6,340 bases of DNA from Bacteroidales bacterium (GCA_020853175.1 JADYZK010000203.1:1-6340); one strand, 5' to 3'. Positions 1 to 6,248 are shown, counted from the stretch's first letter. The notes: a model not told the origin generated them from the sequence alone. A program made the numbers and translations.

Positions 1-810
1 ATGGCAGATCAAGCCAAGCTGATGCGGGTGTTTCATATTGTAATTGACAATGCCGTGAAATATACCGATGTTGGTTTCGTGACTGTTTCAGCACTTTATG
101 ACCCCAATGAAAATGCCGTGGTAGCAAAGGTAAAAGACACCGGCGTTGGCATGGACGACGCCTATATGCACTATCTTTTTGAAGCCTTTCGGCAGGAAAG
201 CTCGGGTTATGGACGTCAATATCAAGGTGCCGGCTTGGGGTTGCCGTTGGCAAAAAAATTGCTTGATTTAATGCACGCCCGTATCGAAATTGCTTCAAAA
301 AGAAACGTAGGCACCACTGTATCCATTTTTTTACCGGTTGGGCCTTCTCATGAGGATGAAAGTCGCAAAATAAGAAACAAACCCATGGCCAATGCGCCTG
401 AATATGATGCACTTGATGTTTTTGTGGTTGAGGACGACCGCATGAATCGTATGGTTTTGGGGAAAATGTTGGAAAAAGTTGGAACAGTTACCCTTGCTGT
501 TGATGGAAACGAAACACTGCAAATAGTGGGTGAGCGGTATAAAAACAAACAAATTTTTGAAGTGATGCTTTTCGACATCAATTTGCCTGCTCCATGGGAT
601 GGAATAAAATTAATGCAACACATCCGTAACCATTTTCTTGAATATAGACACGTTCCTTTCATAGCCCAAACGGCTTATGCCATGGCCGGCGACAGAGAGC
701 GTTTTCTTGAAGCCGGTTTCGATGATTATATTGCCAAACCCATCAACAAAAATGAGTTGATGACCAAGATTGAAAATCAATTGAAACTAAAAGAACAATT
801 GCGTTTCTAA
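1..810 (+). CDS. Hybrid sensor histidine kinase, C-terminal part (HATPase_c + receiver), 5' truncated
   Basis: This is the C-terminal 269 residues of a two-component hybrid kinase. The ATPase half shows the N box (IDNAVKYT, 15-22, N17), G1 box (DTGVGM, 46-51), F box (LFEAFRQ, 59-65) and G2 box (GAGLGLPLAKKL, 76-87). A receiver domain follows at about 139-262 with all key residues: acidic pair D145/D146, phospho-acceptor D192 (FDINLP), T224 and K246. The loop after D192 (PAPWDG) is one residue longer than in CheY-type receivers, which is common in hybrid kinases. The protein ends just after the receiver, with no Hpt domain. No phospho-accepting His (HisKA) or sensor region is present. The first ATG corresponds to the middle of the ATPase fold, just before the N box, so it is an internal Met and the gene continues upstream of the window. 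The phosphorelay partner and stimulus cannot be seen. Family call is secure; the true start is unknown. Confidence 0.93.
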   Translation: MADQAKLMRVFHIVIDNAVKYTDVGFVTVSALYDPNENAVVAKVKDTGVGMDDAYMHYLFEAFRQESSGYGRQYQGAGLGLPLAKKLLDLMHARIEIASKRNVGTTVSIFLPVGPSHEDESRKIRNKPMANAPEYDALDVFVVEDDRMNRMVLGKMLEKVGTVTLAVDGNETLQIVGERYKNKQIFEVMLFDINLPAPWDGIKLMQHIRNHFLEYRHVPFIAQTAYAMAGDRERFLEAGFDDYIAKPINKNELMTKIENQLKLKEQLRF

Positions 811-917
811 ATCGGAAGATGCTATGCGTCGGCTGTTTGAAATCCTTTTCAAGACTGCTGCCCTAAGAGACAAGACTTATTCGCCTCGTTTCTGTATTTT
901 TGCCAAAAAGAGAAAAA
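811..917. other. Intergenic gap between kinase and radical SAM gene
   Basis: I see no gene, no convincing terminator hairpin and no repeat in this 107-nt gap. The only recognisable signal is the TAnnTTTG match near its right end, listed separately. Confidence 0.6.
895..902 (+). promoter_or_regulatory. Candidate Bacteroidetes -7 element (TATTTTTG)
   Basis: The site matches TAnnTTTG at every fixed position, 15 nt before the ATG at 918. The expected upstream TTTG at -33 is not present at the usual 19-21 nt spacing. This is therefore a half-supported promoter in a T-rich stretch, and a chance match is possible. If real, it would start a transcript around 906-909 with a very short leader. Confidence 0.35.
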
Positions 918-1697
918 ATGTCAGTTTTTTTGTTTGATGAAATGATTTTTGGACCGGTGAAAAGCCGCCGCCTCGGTGTGTCGCTCGGTATCAACCTTTT
1001 GCCGACACACCGGAAAATGTGCAGCTTCAATTGTATTTATTGCGAGTGTGGATGGACCACCAACAAAAGCATTCAATCGCGGCAATTGCCCTCCTTGGCC
1101 GATTTTGAATTGGCCCTCGAAAGCAAACTTATCGCCTTGCAAGGCACTGAACATGAGCCAGACAGCCTCACCTTTGCCGGAAATGGCGAGCCGTGTATCC
1201 ATCCTCAATTTGCACAAATTGTTGACAGCACCCTCGCTTTGCGCGAAAAATTTGCTCCAAAAGCGAATGTGAGCGTTCTCACAAACGGCAGCATGTTGCA
1301 CAAAGAGGAGGTGTTTGAGGCTTTGCTGCGCGTGGACAATAGTTTGCTGAAACTCGATGGAGGAACAGCTGCTACCATTAGCGCCATTAACATGCCGCTA
1401 AAAGCTTTTAAGTTAGAGGTGTATGTTGAGCAACTCAAGCGCTTTAATGGAAATTTTGTGATTCAAAGTCTTTTCCTCAGAGGCCAACATAAAGGTGTCG
1501 CCATTGACAATACAACCCAAGAAGAAGTGAATGCTTGGCTCAACATCTTGCTTCAAGTGAAGCCCAAAAAAGTAATGGTGTATGCCATTGAACGCGATAC
1601 GCCGGCATCGGGATTGGTTAAAGTAAGCGAAACCGAACTTGAATCCATTGCAGCTAAGGTGCGAAGGTTGGGCATCGAAGCTGAGGTTTTCGCTTAA
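918..1697 (+). CDS. Radical SAM protein, COG0731 (TYW1-related Fe-S oxidoreductase) type
   Basis: A 259-residue protein with the radical SAM cluster-binding motif CxxxCxxC at C35, C39 and C42 (CSFNCIYC), which ligates a [4Fe-4S] cluster used to cleave S-adenosylmethionine. The opening GPVKSRRLGVSLGINLLP (12-29) is characteristic of the COG0731 group. The SAM-binding GGE-like motif is GNGEP (88-92), followed by LTNGS (121-125) and KLDGG (145-149), which sit on later strands of the barrel. Its length fits a compact radical SAM domain without an obvious second cluster domain, although additional cysteines C44 and C93 are present. I chose ATG 918 rather than the in-frame TTG at 900, because the TTG overlaps a possible promoter element and adds only a charged hexapeptide. 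The repeat-protein gene follows after 13 nt. The substrate is unknown: relatives include the tRNA wybutosine enzyme TYW1, but that full pathway is archaeal/eukaryotic, so no specific reaction is assigned. Confidence 0.88.
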   Translation: MSVFLFDEMIFGPVKSRRLGVSLGINLLPTHRKMCSFNCIYCECGWTTNKSIQSRQLPSLADFELALESKLIALQGTEHEPDSLTFAGNGEPCIHPQFAQIVDSTLALREKFAPKANVSVLTNGSMLHKEEVFEALLRVDNSLLKLDGGTAATISAINMPLKAFKLEVYVEQLKRFNGNFVIQSLFLRGQHKGVAIDNTTQEEVNAWLNILLQVKPKKVMVYAIERDTPASGLVKVSETELESIAAKVRRLGIEAEVFA

Positions 1698-1710
1698 TAA
1701 ATAATGAAAA

Positions 1711-2109
1711 ATGAAGCAATACGCAGTAGAAATATGGATGGCTTTTGCCGAAACTTTTGGCGATAAAGATCAATTTCAGCAGTGGCTATTGCACAACGGC
1801 TATCCCGAATTGGCAGCTTTAAGCAGCGCCATCAAAGGCAGTGAAGAGGCCTTGGCTTGGCTGATGAAACACCAATTTTTTCATTTCGCTGCCATAGATG
1901 GAACCATTGATGGCCAAACCAAAGCTGCATCATGGCTGTTGCAACATGGGTTTGATGCCTATTTTCATCTCGCCAGCGCTGTAATTCAGCACGAAGCTTC
2001 AGTTGAATGGCTCAAACAAGCCCAATTGGAAATATTTTTGGTTGTGGCCGTTCGCATTCGCGAATGGCGTGAACAACAAACTTTTGACTACCACAAAAAA
2101 CAATTCTAA
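1711..2109 (+). CDS. Unrecognised small protein of four 25-residue Trp-Leu repeats
   Basis: I do not recognise this 132-residue protein. It has no signal peptide, no membrane segment and no cysteine, so it is probably cytoplasmic. Its core (about 21-120) is four tandem units of exactly 25 residues, each with Trp-Leu at the same place: W25, W50, W75 and W100. Hydrophobic residues recur at fixed offsets after each Trp: Y31/F56/F81/L106, L34/F59/Y84/F109, L37/I62/L87/V112 and I41/I66/V91/I116. This is the pattern of a helical-hairpin repeat fold. It resembles ankyrin-type 'WLLxHG' segments, but the period is too short for canonical 33-residue ankyrin repeats. The N-terminal 20 and last 12 residues look like caps. 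The start ATG follows the radical SAM stop by 13 nt and the barrel gene begins 5 nt after its stop, so co-transcription is likely. A binding or scaffold role is inference from the fold type only. Coding status is supported by the repeat regularity. Confidence 0.8.
   Translation: MKQYAVEIWMAFAETFGDKDQFQQWLLHNGYPELAALSSAIKGSEEALAWLMKHQFFHFAAIDGTIDGQTKAASWLLQHGFDAYFHLASAVIQHEASVEWLKQAQLEIFLVVAVRIREWREQQTFDYHKKQF
1771..2070 (+). repeat. Four tandem 75-bp coding units (25-residue protein repeats)
   Basis: Units cover residues 21-45, 46-70, 71-95 and 96-120 of the protein encoded at 1711-2109. Spacing between the Trp codons is exactly 75 bp with no insertions. The units have diverged strongly at the DNA and residue level while keeping WL and the hydrophobic spacing. 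This suggests an old duplication kept by structural selection, not a recent slippage product. Confidence 0.75.
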
Positions 2110-2114
2110 GCCTT

Positions 2115-2756
2115 ATGATGAACACTTTATTTCCTTTCCAAAAAACAAAAACTACTTTTTTACTTCTTGTGCTGGCACTCATGGTTGCTACCACTACGCT
2201 AAGCGCACAAACTTTCAATGGAGGTGTTAAAACAGCTGTTGTGGTGTCGCAAATTGCAGGTGATGGTTTGTCGGGATTTAACAAAGTAGGCATCAATGCC
2301 GGATTTTTTGCCCAATACCAATGGTTGCCATCATGGAGTGTTCAAATGGATTTGGCCTTCATTCAAAAAGGCTCCTCGCAGAAGCTAAATCCTGACGAAC
2401 CAGACGCTTACAGCTATCTTTTGCGACTCAATTATGTGGAGTTGCCATTGGTGCTGCAATACCATACGAAGCCTTTGGTGTTTGAAGCCGGTTTGAGTTT
2501 CGATTTTTTGGCCGGATATGCTGAAAAAATCAACAGCCAAATCAACGATCAAGGAGAGGTATGGCAGAAAATAAATGTGAACACTGTGATTGGAGTTCAG
2601 TATTATTTGAACGATCGTTGGGTAGCTTCAATCCGGTCGGTAAATTCTGTTTCGTCAATACGTAAAAACAGTGTCCCGCTGAATGTTCGCCGCTATGGCA
2701 ATAAATTTGGAGCTTACAATGATGCGATTAGCGTAGGTTTGCTGTTTCGGATGTAA
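2115..2756 (+). CDS. Exported outer-membrane beta-barrel protein, PorT/OMP_b-brl_2-like
   Basis: A 213-residue protein with an N-terminal signal peptide: basic start (K10, K12), hydrophobic core FLLLVLALMVA (15-25) and probable cleavage before Q32 in LSAQ, a usual Bacteroidetes pattern. The mature part has the features of small PorT-type barrels: GVKTAVVVSQIAGD near the start, GINAGFFAQYQ (59-69), WSVQMDLAFIQKGS (74-87), NYVELPLVLQYH (106-117) and a final strand ISVGLLFRM at the C terminus. Alternating polar/apolar strands suggest about eight strands. Such proteins sit in the outer membrane. The family is broad and mostly uncharacterised; PorT itself belongs to the type IX secretion machinery, but nothing here shows this protein is PorT. 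ATG 2115 is directly followed by a second ATG at 2118 and either could be the start. The gene begins 5 nt after the repeat-protein stop and is probably the last of its transcript. Confidence 0.82.
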   Translation: MMNTLFPFQKTKTTFLLLVLALMVATTTLSAQTFNGGVKTAVVVSQIAGDGLSGFNKVGINAGFFAQYQWLPSWSVQMDLAFIQKGSSQKLNPDEPDAYSYLLRLNYVELPLVLQYHTKPLVFEAGLSFDFLAGYAEKINSQINDQGEVWQKINVNTVIGVQYYLNDRWVASIRSVNSVSSIRKNSVPLNVRRYGNKFGAYNDAISVGLLFRM

Positions 2757-2769
2757 GTTGTGAATGTGG

Positions 2770-2785
2770 AAAAAGGCTACTTTTT
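2770..2785. terminator. Weak two-way hairpin between convergent genes
   Basis: AAAAAG (2770-2775), loop GCTA, CTTTTT (2780-2785), followed by one more T. The stem carries A on one side and T on the other, so it could end transcripts from both the barrel gene (+) and ruvB (-), which converge here with a 44-nt gap. The stem is short and has only one G-C pair, so strength is doubtful. Confidence 0.4.
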
Positions 2786-2800
2786 TGTTCTTGAAAGGAA

Positions 2801-3829
2801 TTAACTGTCGAATAATTTCCCTTGACTGGGATGCTTAATTTTTCCCAGATGCTTATAAGCCAGCTCTGTGGCTTCGCGTCCGCGTGGCGTGCGCATCAAA
2901 TAACCTTCTTGAATCAAAAAAGGTTCATACACCTCTTCGATGGTTCCACTTTCTTCGCCTACGGCGGTAGCAATGGTAGTGATGCCAACGGGTCCACCTT
3001 TGAATTTATCAATGATCGTGTTCAGGATGCGGTTGTCCATCTCATCAAGCCCATGTTGATCCACATGAAGCGCTGCTAAAGCGTAGCGGGCAATTTCCAT
3101 GTCAATGGTTCCGTTGCCTTTGATTTGAGCAAAATCGCGCACCCGTCGCAACAAAAGGTTGGCTATACGCGGTGTTCCACGGCTTCGGCGGGCGATTTCA
3201 AAAGCGGCTTCATCTTGAATGGGCACCCGCAGAATAGCCGCTGATCGTTTTACAATACCCGAAAGAATTTTAGCATCGTAATACTCTAACCTTGAAGTGA
3301 TTCCAAAACGTGAACGCAGCGGTGAGGTAAGTAAACCCGAACGTGTTGTGGCACCGATTAGCGTAAAATGATTGAGCGCTATTTGCACCGAACGGGCGTT
3401 GGGGCCTGTTTCGATCATGATGTCAATTTTGTAATCTTCCATGGCCGAATACAGATACTCTTCAACAACAGGGCTCAGCCGATGAATTTCATCAATAAAC
3501 AAAACATCATTGGGCTCCAAATTGGTAAGCAATCCGGCCAAATCGCCGGGCTTGTCCAAAACAGGTCCCGAAGTGAGTTTTAGGTTGACACCCAGCTCGT
3601 TGGCAATGATGTGCGAAAGGGTGGTTTTGCCCAAACCAGGAGGGCCGTGTAGCAGCACATGATCCAAAGCCTCGCTGCGTTGAACGGCTGCTTTTACAAA
3701 AATACGTAAGTTTTCCACCACGTGATCTTGGCCGGCAAAACTGCTGAAAGCATCGGGTCGTAAAGCGTTTTCGAGTTCTTTTTCTGCCTTACTCAGGCTA
3801 TCGCCTTGTGGATCAAGGTTTTCATTCAT
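2801..3829 (-). CDS. ruvB: Holliday junction branch-migration ATPase RuvB
   Basis: RuvB is the hexameric AAA+ motor that, with RuvA, drives branch migration of Holliday junctions during recombination and repair in the cytoplasm. With the start at 3829 the protein has 342 residues, the usual family length. Visible motifs are Walker A GPPGLGKT (62-69), Walker B DEIH (113-116), sensor 1 GATTR (159-163), the arginine finger region LRSRFG (171-176), sensor 2 RGTPRIAN (217-224), and a C-terminal winged-helix DNA-binding domain with GPVGITTIA and TPRGR (314-318). The reading frame is open to an ATG at 3877 with another at 3844. I chose MNENLDP at 3829 because that opening is typical of Bacteroidetes RuvB, and because a perfect TAnnTTTG element on this strand lies between the upstream ATGs and 3829. 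No ruvA or ruvC is adjacent. No residue needed for activity appears to be missing. Confidence 0.98.
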   Translation of the reverse strand: MNENLDPQGDSLSKAEKELENALRPDAFSSFAGQDHVVENLRIFVKAAVQRSEALDHVLLHGPPGLGKTTLSHIIANELGVNLKLTSGPVLDKPGDLAGLLTNLEPNDVLFIDEIHRLSPVVEEYLYSAMEDYKIDIMIETGPNARSVQIALNHFTLIGATTRSGLLTSPLRSRFGITSRLEYYDAKILSGIVKRSAAILRVPIQDEAAFEIARRSRGTPRIANLLLRRVRDFAQIKGNGTIDMEIARYALAALHVDQHGLDEMDNRILNTIIDKFKGGPVGITTIATAVGEESGTIEEVYEPFLIQEGYLMRTPRGREATELAYKHLGKIKHPSQGKLFDS

Positions 3830-3851
3830 GGCATCCGTTTTCATCGCAAAA

Positions 3852-3859
3852 CAAATGTA
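3852..3859 (-). promoter_or_regulatory. Candidate -7 element for ruvB (TACATTTG on the - strand)
   Basis: Read on the - strand this is TACATTTG, a full match to TAnnTTTG, 22 nt before the chosen ruvB ATG. The -33 side is weaker: TTTA at 3882-3885 with a 22-nt spacer instead of TTTG with 19-21. Transcription would begin near 3845-3848, leaving a short leader. That would place the ATG at 3877 upstream of the transcript. Confidence 0.5.
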
Positions 3860-3888
3860 GTGCTTTGATGTGTTCATCTGCTAAAGTC

Positions 3889-3919
3889 TTTGCTTTTCTT
3901 TGAAAAAACTGTAAATTAG
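3889..3919 (+). promoter_or_regulatory. Candidate promoter for the usp-SPOR-usp operon
   Basis: TTTG at 3889-3892, a 19-nt spacer, then TAAATTAG at 3912-3919, which differs from TAnnTTTG at one fixed base. Spacing is that expected of Bacteroidetes housekeeping promoters. The implied transcript start near 3924 gives a leader of about 90 nt before the first usp ATG. A second, poorer match (TTTG 3945-3948, TATGATTG 3965-3972, 16-nt spacer) lies downstream. Confidence 0.4.
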
Positions 3920-3982
3920 CAACCTAATAGCAGGCCTGTTCCGGTTTGTGGAACAGCTTCAATATATGATTGTTGAGGTTGC
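3919..3982 (+). promoter_or_regulatory. Nested inverted repeats in the usp operon leader
   Basis: Two perfect 7-bp inverted repeats lie one inside the other. The inner one is CTGTTCC (3936-3942), a 7-nt loop, then GGAACAG (3950-3956). The outer one is GCAACCT (3919-3925) pairing with AGGTTGC (3976-3982). The inner repeat could be an operator or a hairpin in the 5' leader. The outer one would be in RNA only if transcription starts upstream of 3919, which conflicts with the candidate promoter at 3889-3919. A palindrome TTTGCAAA follows at 3984-3991. Function is unknown. Confidence 0.4.
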
Positions 3983-4016
3983 GTTTGCAAAGGCTGAACG
4001 TTAAAACAGAACTGAA

Positions 4017-4847
4017 ATGAAACATTTACTTGTGGCCTTCGATTTTTCAAAAAACGCTCTAAGAACCTTGGAGTATGCCCTGATGATGGCCAATAAAACA
4101 GGGGCTGATTTGAGTTTGGTATGGGTTGACAGCAGCAATACACCCGATTCAGTACTCAATATTGATCAAGATTTACGCATTGAAACCAAAAAGCTTTTTG
4201 AAGAAATTTTGCCGCTGTATGAGCCACAATTGAAACAGGGTAAAATCAATGTTATTCTTCGTAAAGGTAAAGTTTATAGCGAAGTAGCTTTTGTGGCTCG
4301 CATGATTGAAGCTGATATTGTTTTTGCCGGAACCCATGGTGTGAGTGGTTTTGAGCAGTATTGGATTGGAAGTAATGCCTACCGCATTGTTACCTATTCA
4401 CCCTGTCCGGTGATTACCTTGCGTGGCGATTTTGAAATCAGCGATTCCATTAAAAACATTTTGCTGCCCATTGACAGCACCCCCGAAACCAAACAAAAGC
4501 TGCCTTTTGCCGCTCAGCTGGCTTCTGTTTTTGATGCTACCATCCATTTGGCAGTGTTGTATAACAGCCCGATTTCGGTCATCAGAAACAGAATAAAAAG
4601 CTATACCGACGAGGCAGTGAAGCTGTTGCAACAACAGAATATCGCCTTTGTGGTGGAAGAGTTGGAGGCCGAAAACATAGTGAGCTGCTTGCTCAATTAT
4701 GCCGAAAGCTCCAGCGCCGACATGGTGGTGAGTATGACCGAGCAAGGTGGAACATCGGGTGGAATGTTTTTAGGGCCTTATGCACAACAATTGATCAATA
4801 ATTCGTTTATACCTGTGCTAAGTTTGCAATCTCAGTCGTCTGATTAA
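4017..4847 (+). CDS. Universal stress protein, two tandem Usp domains (first paralogue)
   Basis: A 276-residue cytoplasmic protein of two Usp domains, about 1-136 and 146-276, joined by a short linker; single-domain UspA is about 140 residues. Domain 1 opens with the first strand and D9 (VAFDFS) and has the full ATP-binding motif G-2x-G-9x-G-S: G105, G108, G118 and S119 (GTHG to GSN). It is therefore probably a nucleotide binder. Domain 2 opens with LPIDST (150-155), but at the matching site has MTEQGGTSGG then FLGPYAQQ (251-258), which does not fit the ATP motif, so it likely serves dimerisation or binds something else. Usp proteins in general respond to starvation and stress; the specific role here is unknown. 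The ATG sits right before the first strand, so the start is firm. It heads the operon with the SPOR-like gene (17-nt gap) and a second usp gene. By eye, roughly 40 percent of residues match that paralogue. Confidence 0.93.
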   Translation: MKHLLVAFDFSKNALRTLEYALMMANKTGADLSLVWVDSSNTPDSVLNIDQDLRIETKKLFEEILPLYEPQLKQGKINVILRKGKVYSEVAFVARMIEADIVFAGTHGVSGFEQYWIGSNAYRIVTYSPCPVITLRGDFEISDSIKNILLPIDSTPETKQKLPFAAQLASVFDATIHLAVLYNSPISVIRNRIKSYTDEAVKLLQQQNIAFVVEELEAENIVSCLLNYAESSSADMVVSMTEQGGTSGGMFLGPYAQQLINNSFIPVLSLQSQSSD

Positions 4848-4864
4848 TCTTCATAAAAACGCTT

Positions 4865-5332
4865 ATGGCTCGCAACCATCAACATAAAATAAATCTCGTT
4901 CAAGCGATCAAAACCACGATGTGGATTGTTTTTTTGCTGCTCGCGACGGATGTTTATTGTCAAGAAAAAGGTAGTATCCGCGTCATTCAACCGGCAGGCC
5001 TCGACAGTTTGTTGGCCATCAGCAAAAATAACAAGGCTTACAACAAAATTGAAGGATATCGTGTTCAAATTTTTATGGAATCGGGAAACGAAGCAGTGGG
5101 TCGCGCGCAGCAAGTAATTGCTGATTTCGCGGCAATTCATCCAAACATCCCCACTTATTTGAGCTTCGGTCAGCCCTACTACCGCGTTCGTGTTGGAAAT
5201 TTCAGAACAAGATTAGAAGCCGAAAGTCAATTACCCAACATCAGCTTGCGCTACTCAAAAGCCTTCATCATCAAGGAAAATATTGAACCTCCGCAATTGT
5301 TCAGTGTACCCATAAATCCCATAGAGCCATGA
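4865..5332 (+). CDS. Secreted SPOR-like domain protein
   Basis: A 155-residue protein with an N-terminal targeting segment: a basic start (R3, K8, K16) and hydrophobic core WIVFLLLATDV (20-30). Cleavage is probably close to C32/Q33. C32 is not in a good lipobox (DVYC), so a lipoprotein is unlikely but not excluded. The mature part, about 62-137, has the two-half layout of Bacteroidetes SPOR-like domains: EGYRVQIF (63-70) with a following helix (EAVGRAQQVIADF), then PYYRVRVGNFRTRLEAE (104-120) with a second helix and strand KAFIIKE. Classical SPOR domains bind septal peptidoglycan lacking stem peptides, so a periplasmic, wall-facing role is expected by family; binding itself is not shown. The C-terminal tail is proline-rich. 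The gene starts 17 nt after the first usp gene and its stop overlaps the second usp start as ATGA, so all three are very likely one transcript with coupled translation. Confidence 0.85.
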   Translation: MARNHQHKINLVQAIKTTMWIVFLLLATDVYCQEKGSIRVIQPAGLDSLLAISKNNKAYNKIEGYRVQIFMESGNEAVGRAQQVIADFAAIHPNIPTYLSFGQPYYRVRVGNFRTRLEAESQLPNISLRYSKAFIIKENIEPPQLFSVPINPIEP

Positions 5333-6180
5333 AAAAAGTGATTTTAACCGGAATTGATTTTTCTGACTGTTCTATCAATGCTTTAGAACACGCCATTTCT
5401 ATTGCCAACAAGTCGGCTGCCGATTTAAGTATGGTATGGGTCAACCGACCAACCAATGGTAAAGAAATTTATAATGTTGATCCTGAAAATATTACAAGTG
5501 AAGTAATCAAACTTTTTGAGGAGCTGTTGGTGAAGTTCCAGCCAAGACTTACCTCCGGAAAAATTACTTACCAAATTAGAAAAGGCAAAGTTTACGAGGA
5601 AATTATTCGCGCTGCCGACGAAGTGGATGCCTTTCTAATTGTTGTTGGAACCCACGGCGCGTCAGGCTTTGAAGAATTTTGGATGGGCAGCAATGCCAAC
5701 CGTATTGTTAGTGCTACCATTCGGCCCATCATCACCATCCGCGGAGGAGTGGACATCAGCCGAACTGTCGAAACCATCGTCATGCCCATTGACAGCACCC
5801 TCGAAAGCCGTCAAAAGGTTCCCATGACAGCCTTGTTGGCCAAATATTTTGATGCTACAATTCATGTTTTGGCTTTGTTTTCAGCCCCGGCTGAGGACAT
5901 TAAAGAAATGGTAAAAGAATATGTGAAGCAGGTTGTAATTTACCTTCAAGAAAACAAAGTCAAGTTTTTGCTTCACGAAATGGAGGCCAGCAACCTCACC
6001 GATGCCACCATTGAGTATGCCGTGGGCGTAAATGCCAATCTGATCAGTATCATGGATGAGCAAGAAATTACTACGTCCAACCTTTGGCTGGGACCTTATG
6101 CCCAACAAATGGTGAACCATTCACCCATTCCCGTGATGAGCATCCACGCCCAAGATTTCACTATGGGCGCATCAATGTAG
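5329..6180 (+). CDS. Universal stress protein, two tandem Usp domains (second paralogue)
   Basis: A 283-residue cytoplasmic protein with the same plan as the usp gene at 4017-4847. Domain 1 (about 1-138) has D10 (GIDFS) after the first strand and the complete G-2x-G-9x-G-S nucleotide motif: G107, G110, G120 and S121 (GTHG to GSN). Domain 2 (about 147-275) opens with MPIDST and lacks that motif, carrying IMDEQE then WLGPYAQQ (253-260) at the same place as FLGPYAQQ in the paralogue. Both proteins end with a similar strand (IPVMSI here, IPVLSL there). The two genes are clearly paralogues from a duplication, now with the SPOR gene between them. The ATG overlaps the SPOR stop by 4 nt, giving likely translational coupling and fixing the start. 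The C terminus is slightly longer than in the first copy. Which stress or ligand it answers to cannot be told from sequence. Confidence 0.93.
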   Translation: MKKVILTGIDFSDCSINALEHAISIANKSAADLSMVWVNRPTNGKEIYNVDPENITSEVIKLFEELLVKFQPRLTSGKITYQIRKGKVYEEIIRAADEVDAFLIVVGTHGASGFEEFWMGSNANRIVSATIRPIITIRGGVDISRTVETIVMPIDSTLESRQKVPMTALLAKYFDATIHVLALFSAPAEDIKEMVKEYVKQVVIYLQENKVKFLLHEMEASNLTDATIEYAVGVNANLISIMDEQEITTSNLWLGPYAQQMVNHSPIPVMSIHAQDFTMGASM

Positions 6181-6191
6181 GTTGTAAATAG

Positions 6192-6214
6192 CTTAAAAGT
6201 AAACACTTAAAAGT
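6192..6214. repeat. Two direct copies of CTTAAAAGT, 14-nt period
   Basis: CTTAAAAGT occurs at 6192-6200 and 6206-6214, 12 nt after the last usp stop codon. The second copy runs into TTTATT. It may be a binding site pair or part of a weak AT-rich terminator; chance is plausible in this AT-rich stretch. Confidence 0.4.
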
Positions 6215-6248
6215 TTTATTCATATTTCTTGCGTATAAGCATTGAGAA

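Noticed and set aside
1..810. The first base being an ATG, suggesting a complete 269-residue kinase-receiver protein.
   Set aside because: The ATG aligns to the middle of the ATPase domain, just before the N box. The phospho-acceptor His region is absent, so it is an internal Met at the window edge.
900..917. TTG start at 900 for the radical SAM gene.
   Set aside because: It overlaps a possible -7 promoter element and adds a short charged stretch with no family support; ATG 918 is better.
921..1301. Open frame of 126 codons on the - strand inside the radical SAM gene.
   Set aside because: It is antisense to a gene with clear motifs, its translation shows no recognisable domain, and it has no promoter or independent support.
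1771..2070. Ankyrin repeat protein.
   Set aside because: The period is 25 residues, not 33, and the ankyrin TPLH signature is absent.
2115..2756. Naming the barrel protein porT and linking it to type IX secretion.
   Set aside because: Similarity is to the broad small-barrel family only; no other secretion-system gene is nearby and no PorT-specific feature is visible.
4398..4745. Open frame of 115 codons on the - strand inside the first usp gene.
   Set aside because: It is antisense to a well-supported Usp domain; its composition looks like a frame shadow.
4865..4963. Lipoprotein signal in the SPOR-like protein because of C32 after the hydrophobic core.
   Set aside because: The residues before the Cys (D-V-Y) do not fit the lipobox; an ordinary signal peptide or anchor is at least as likely.
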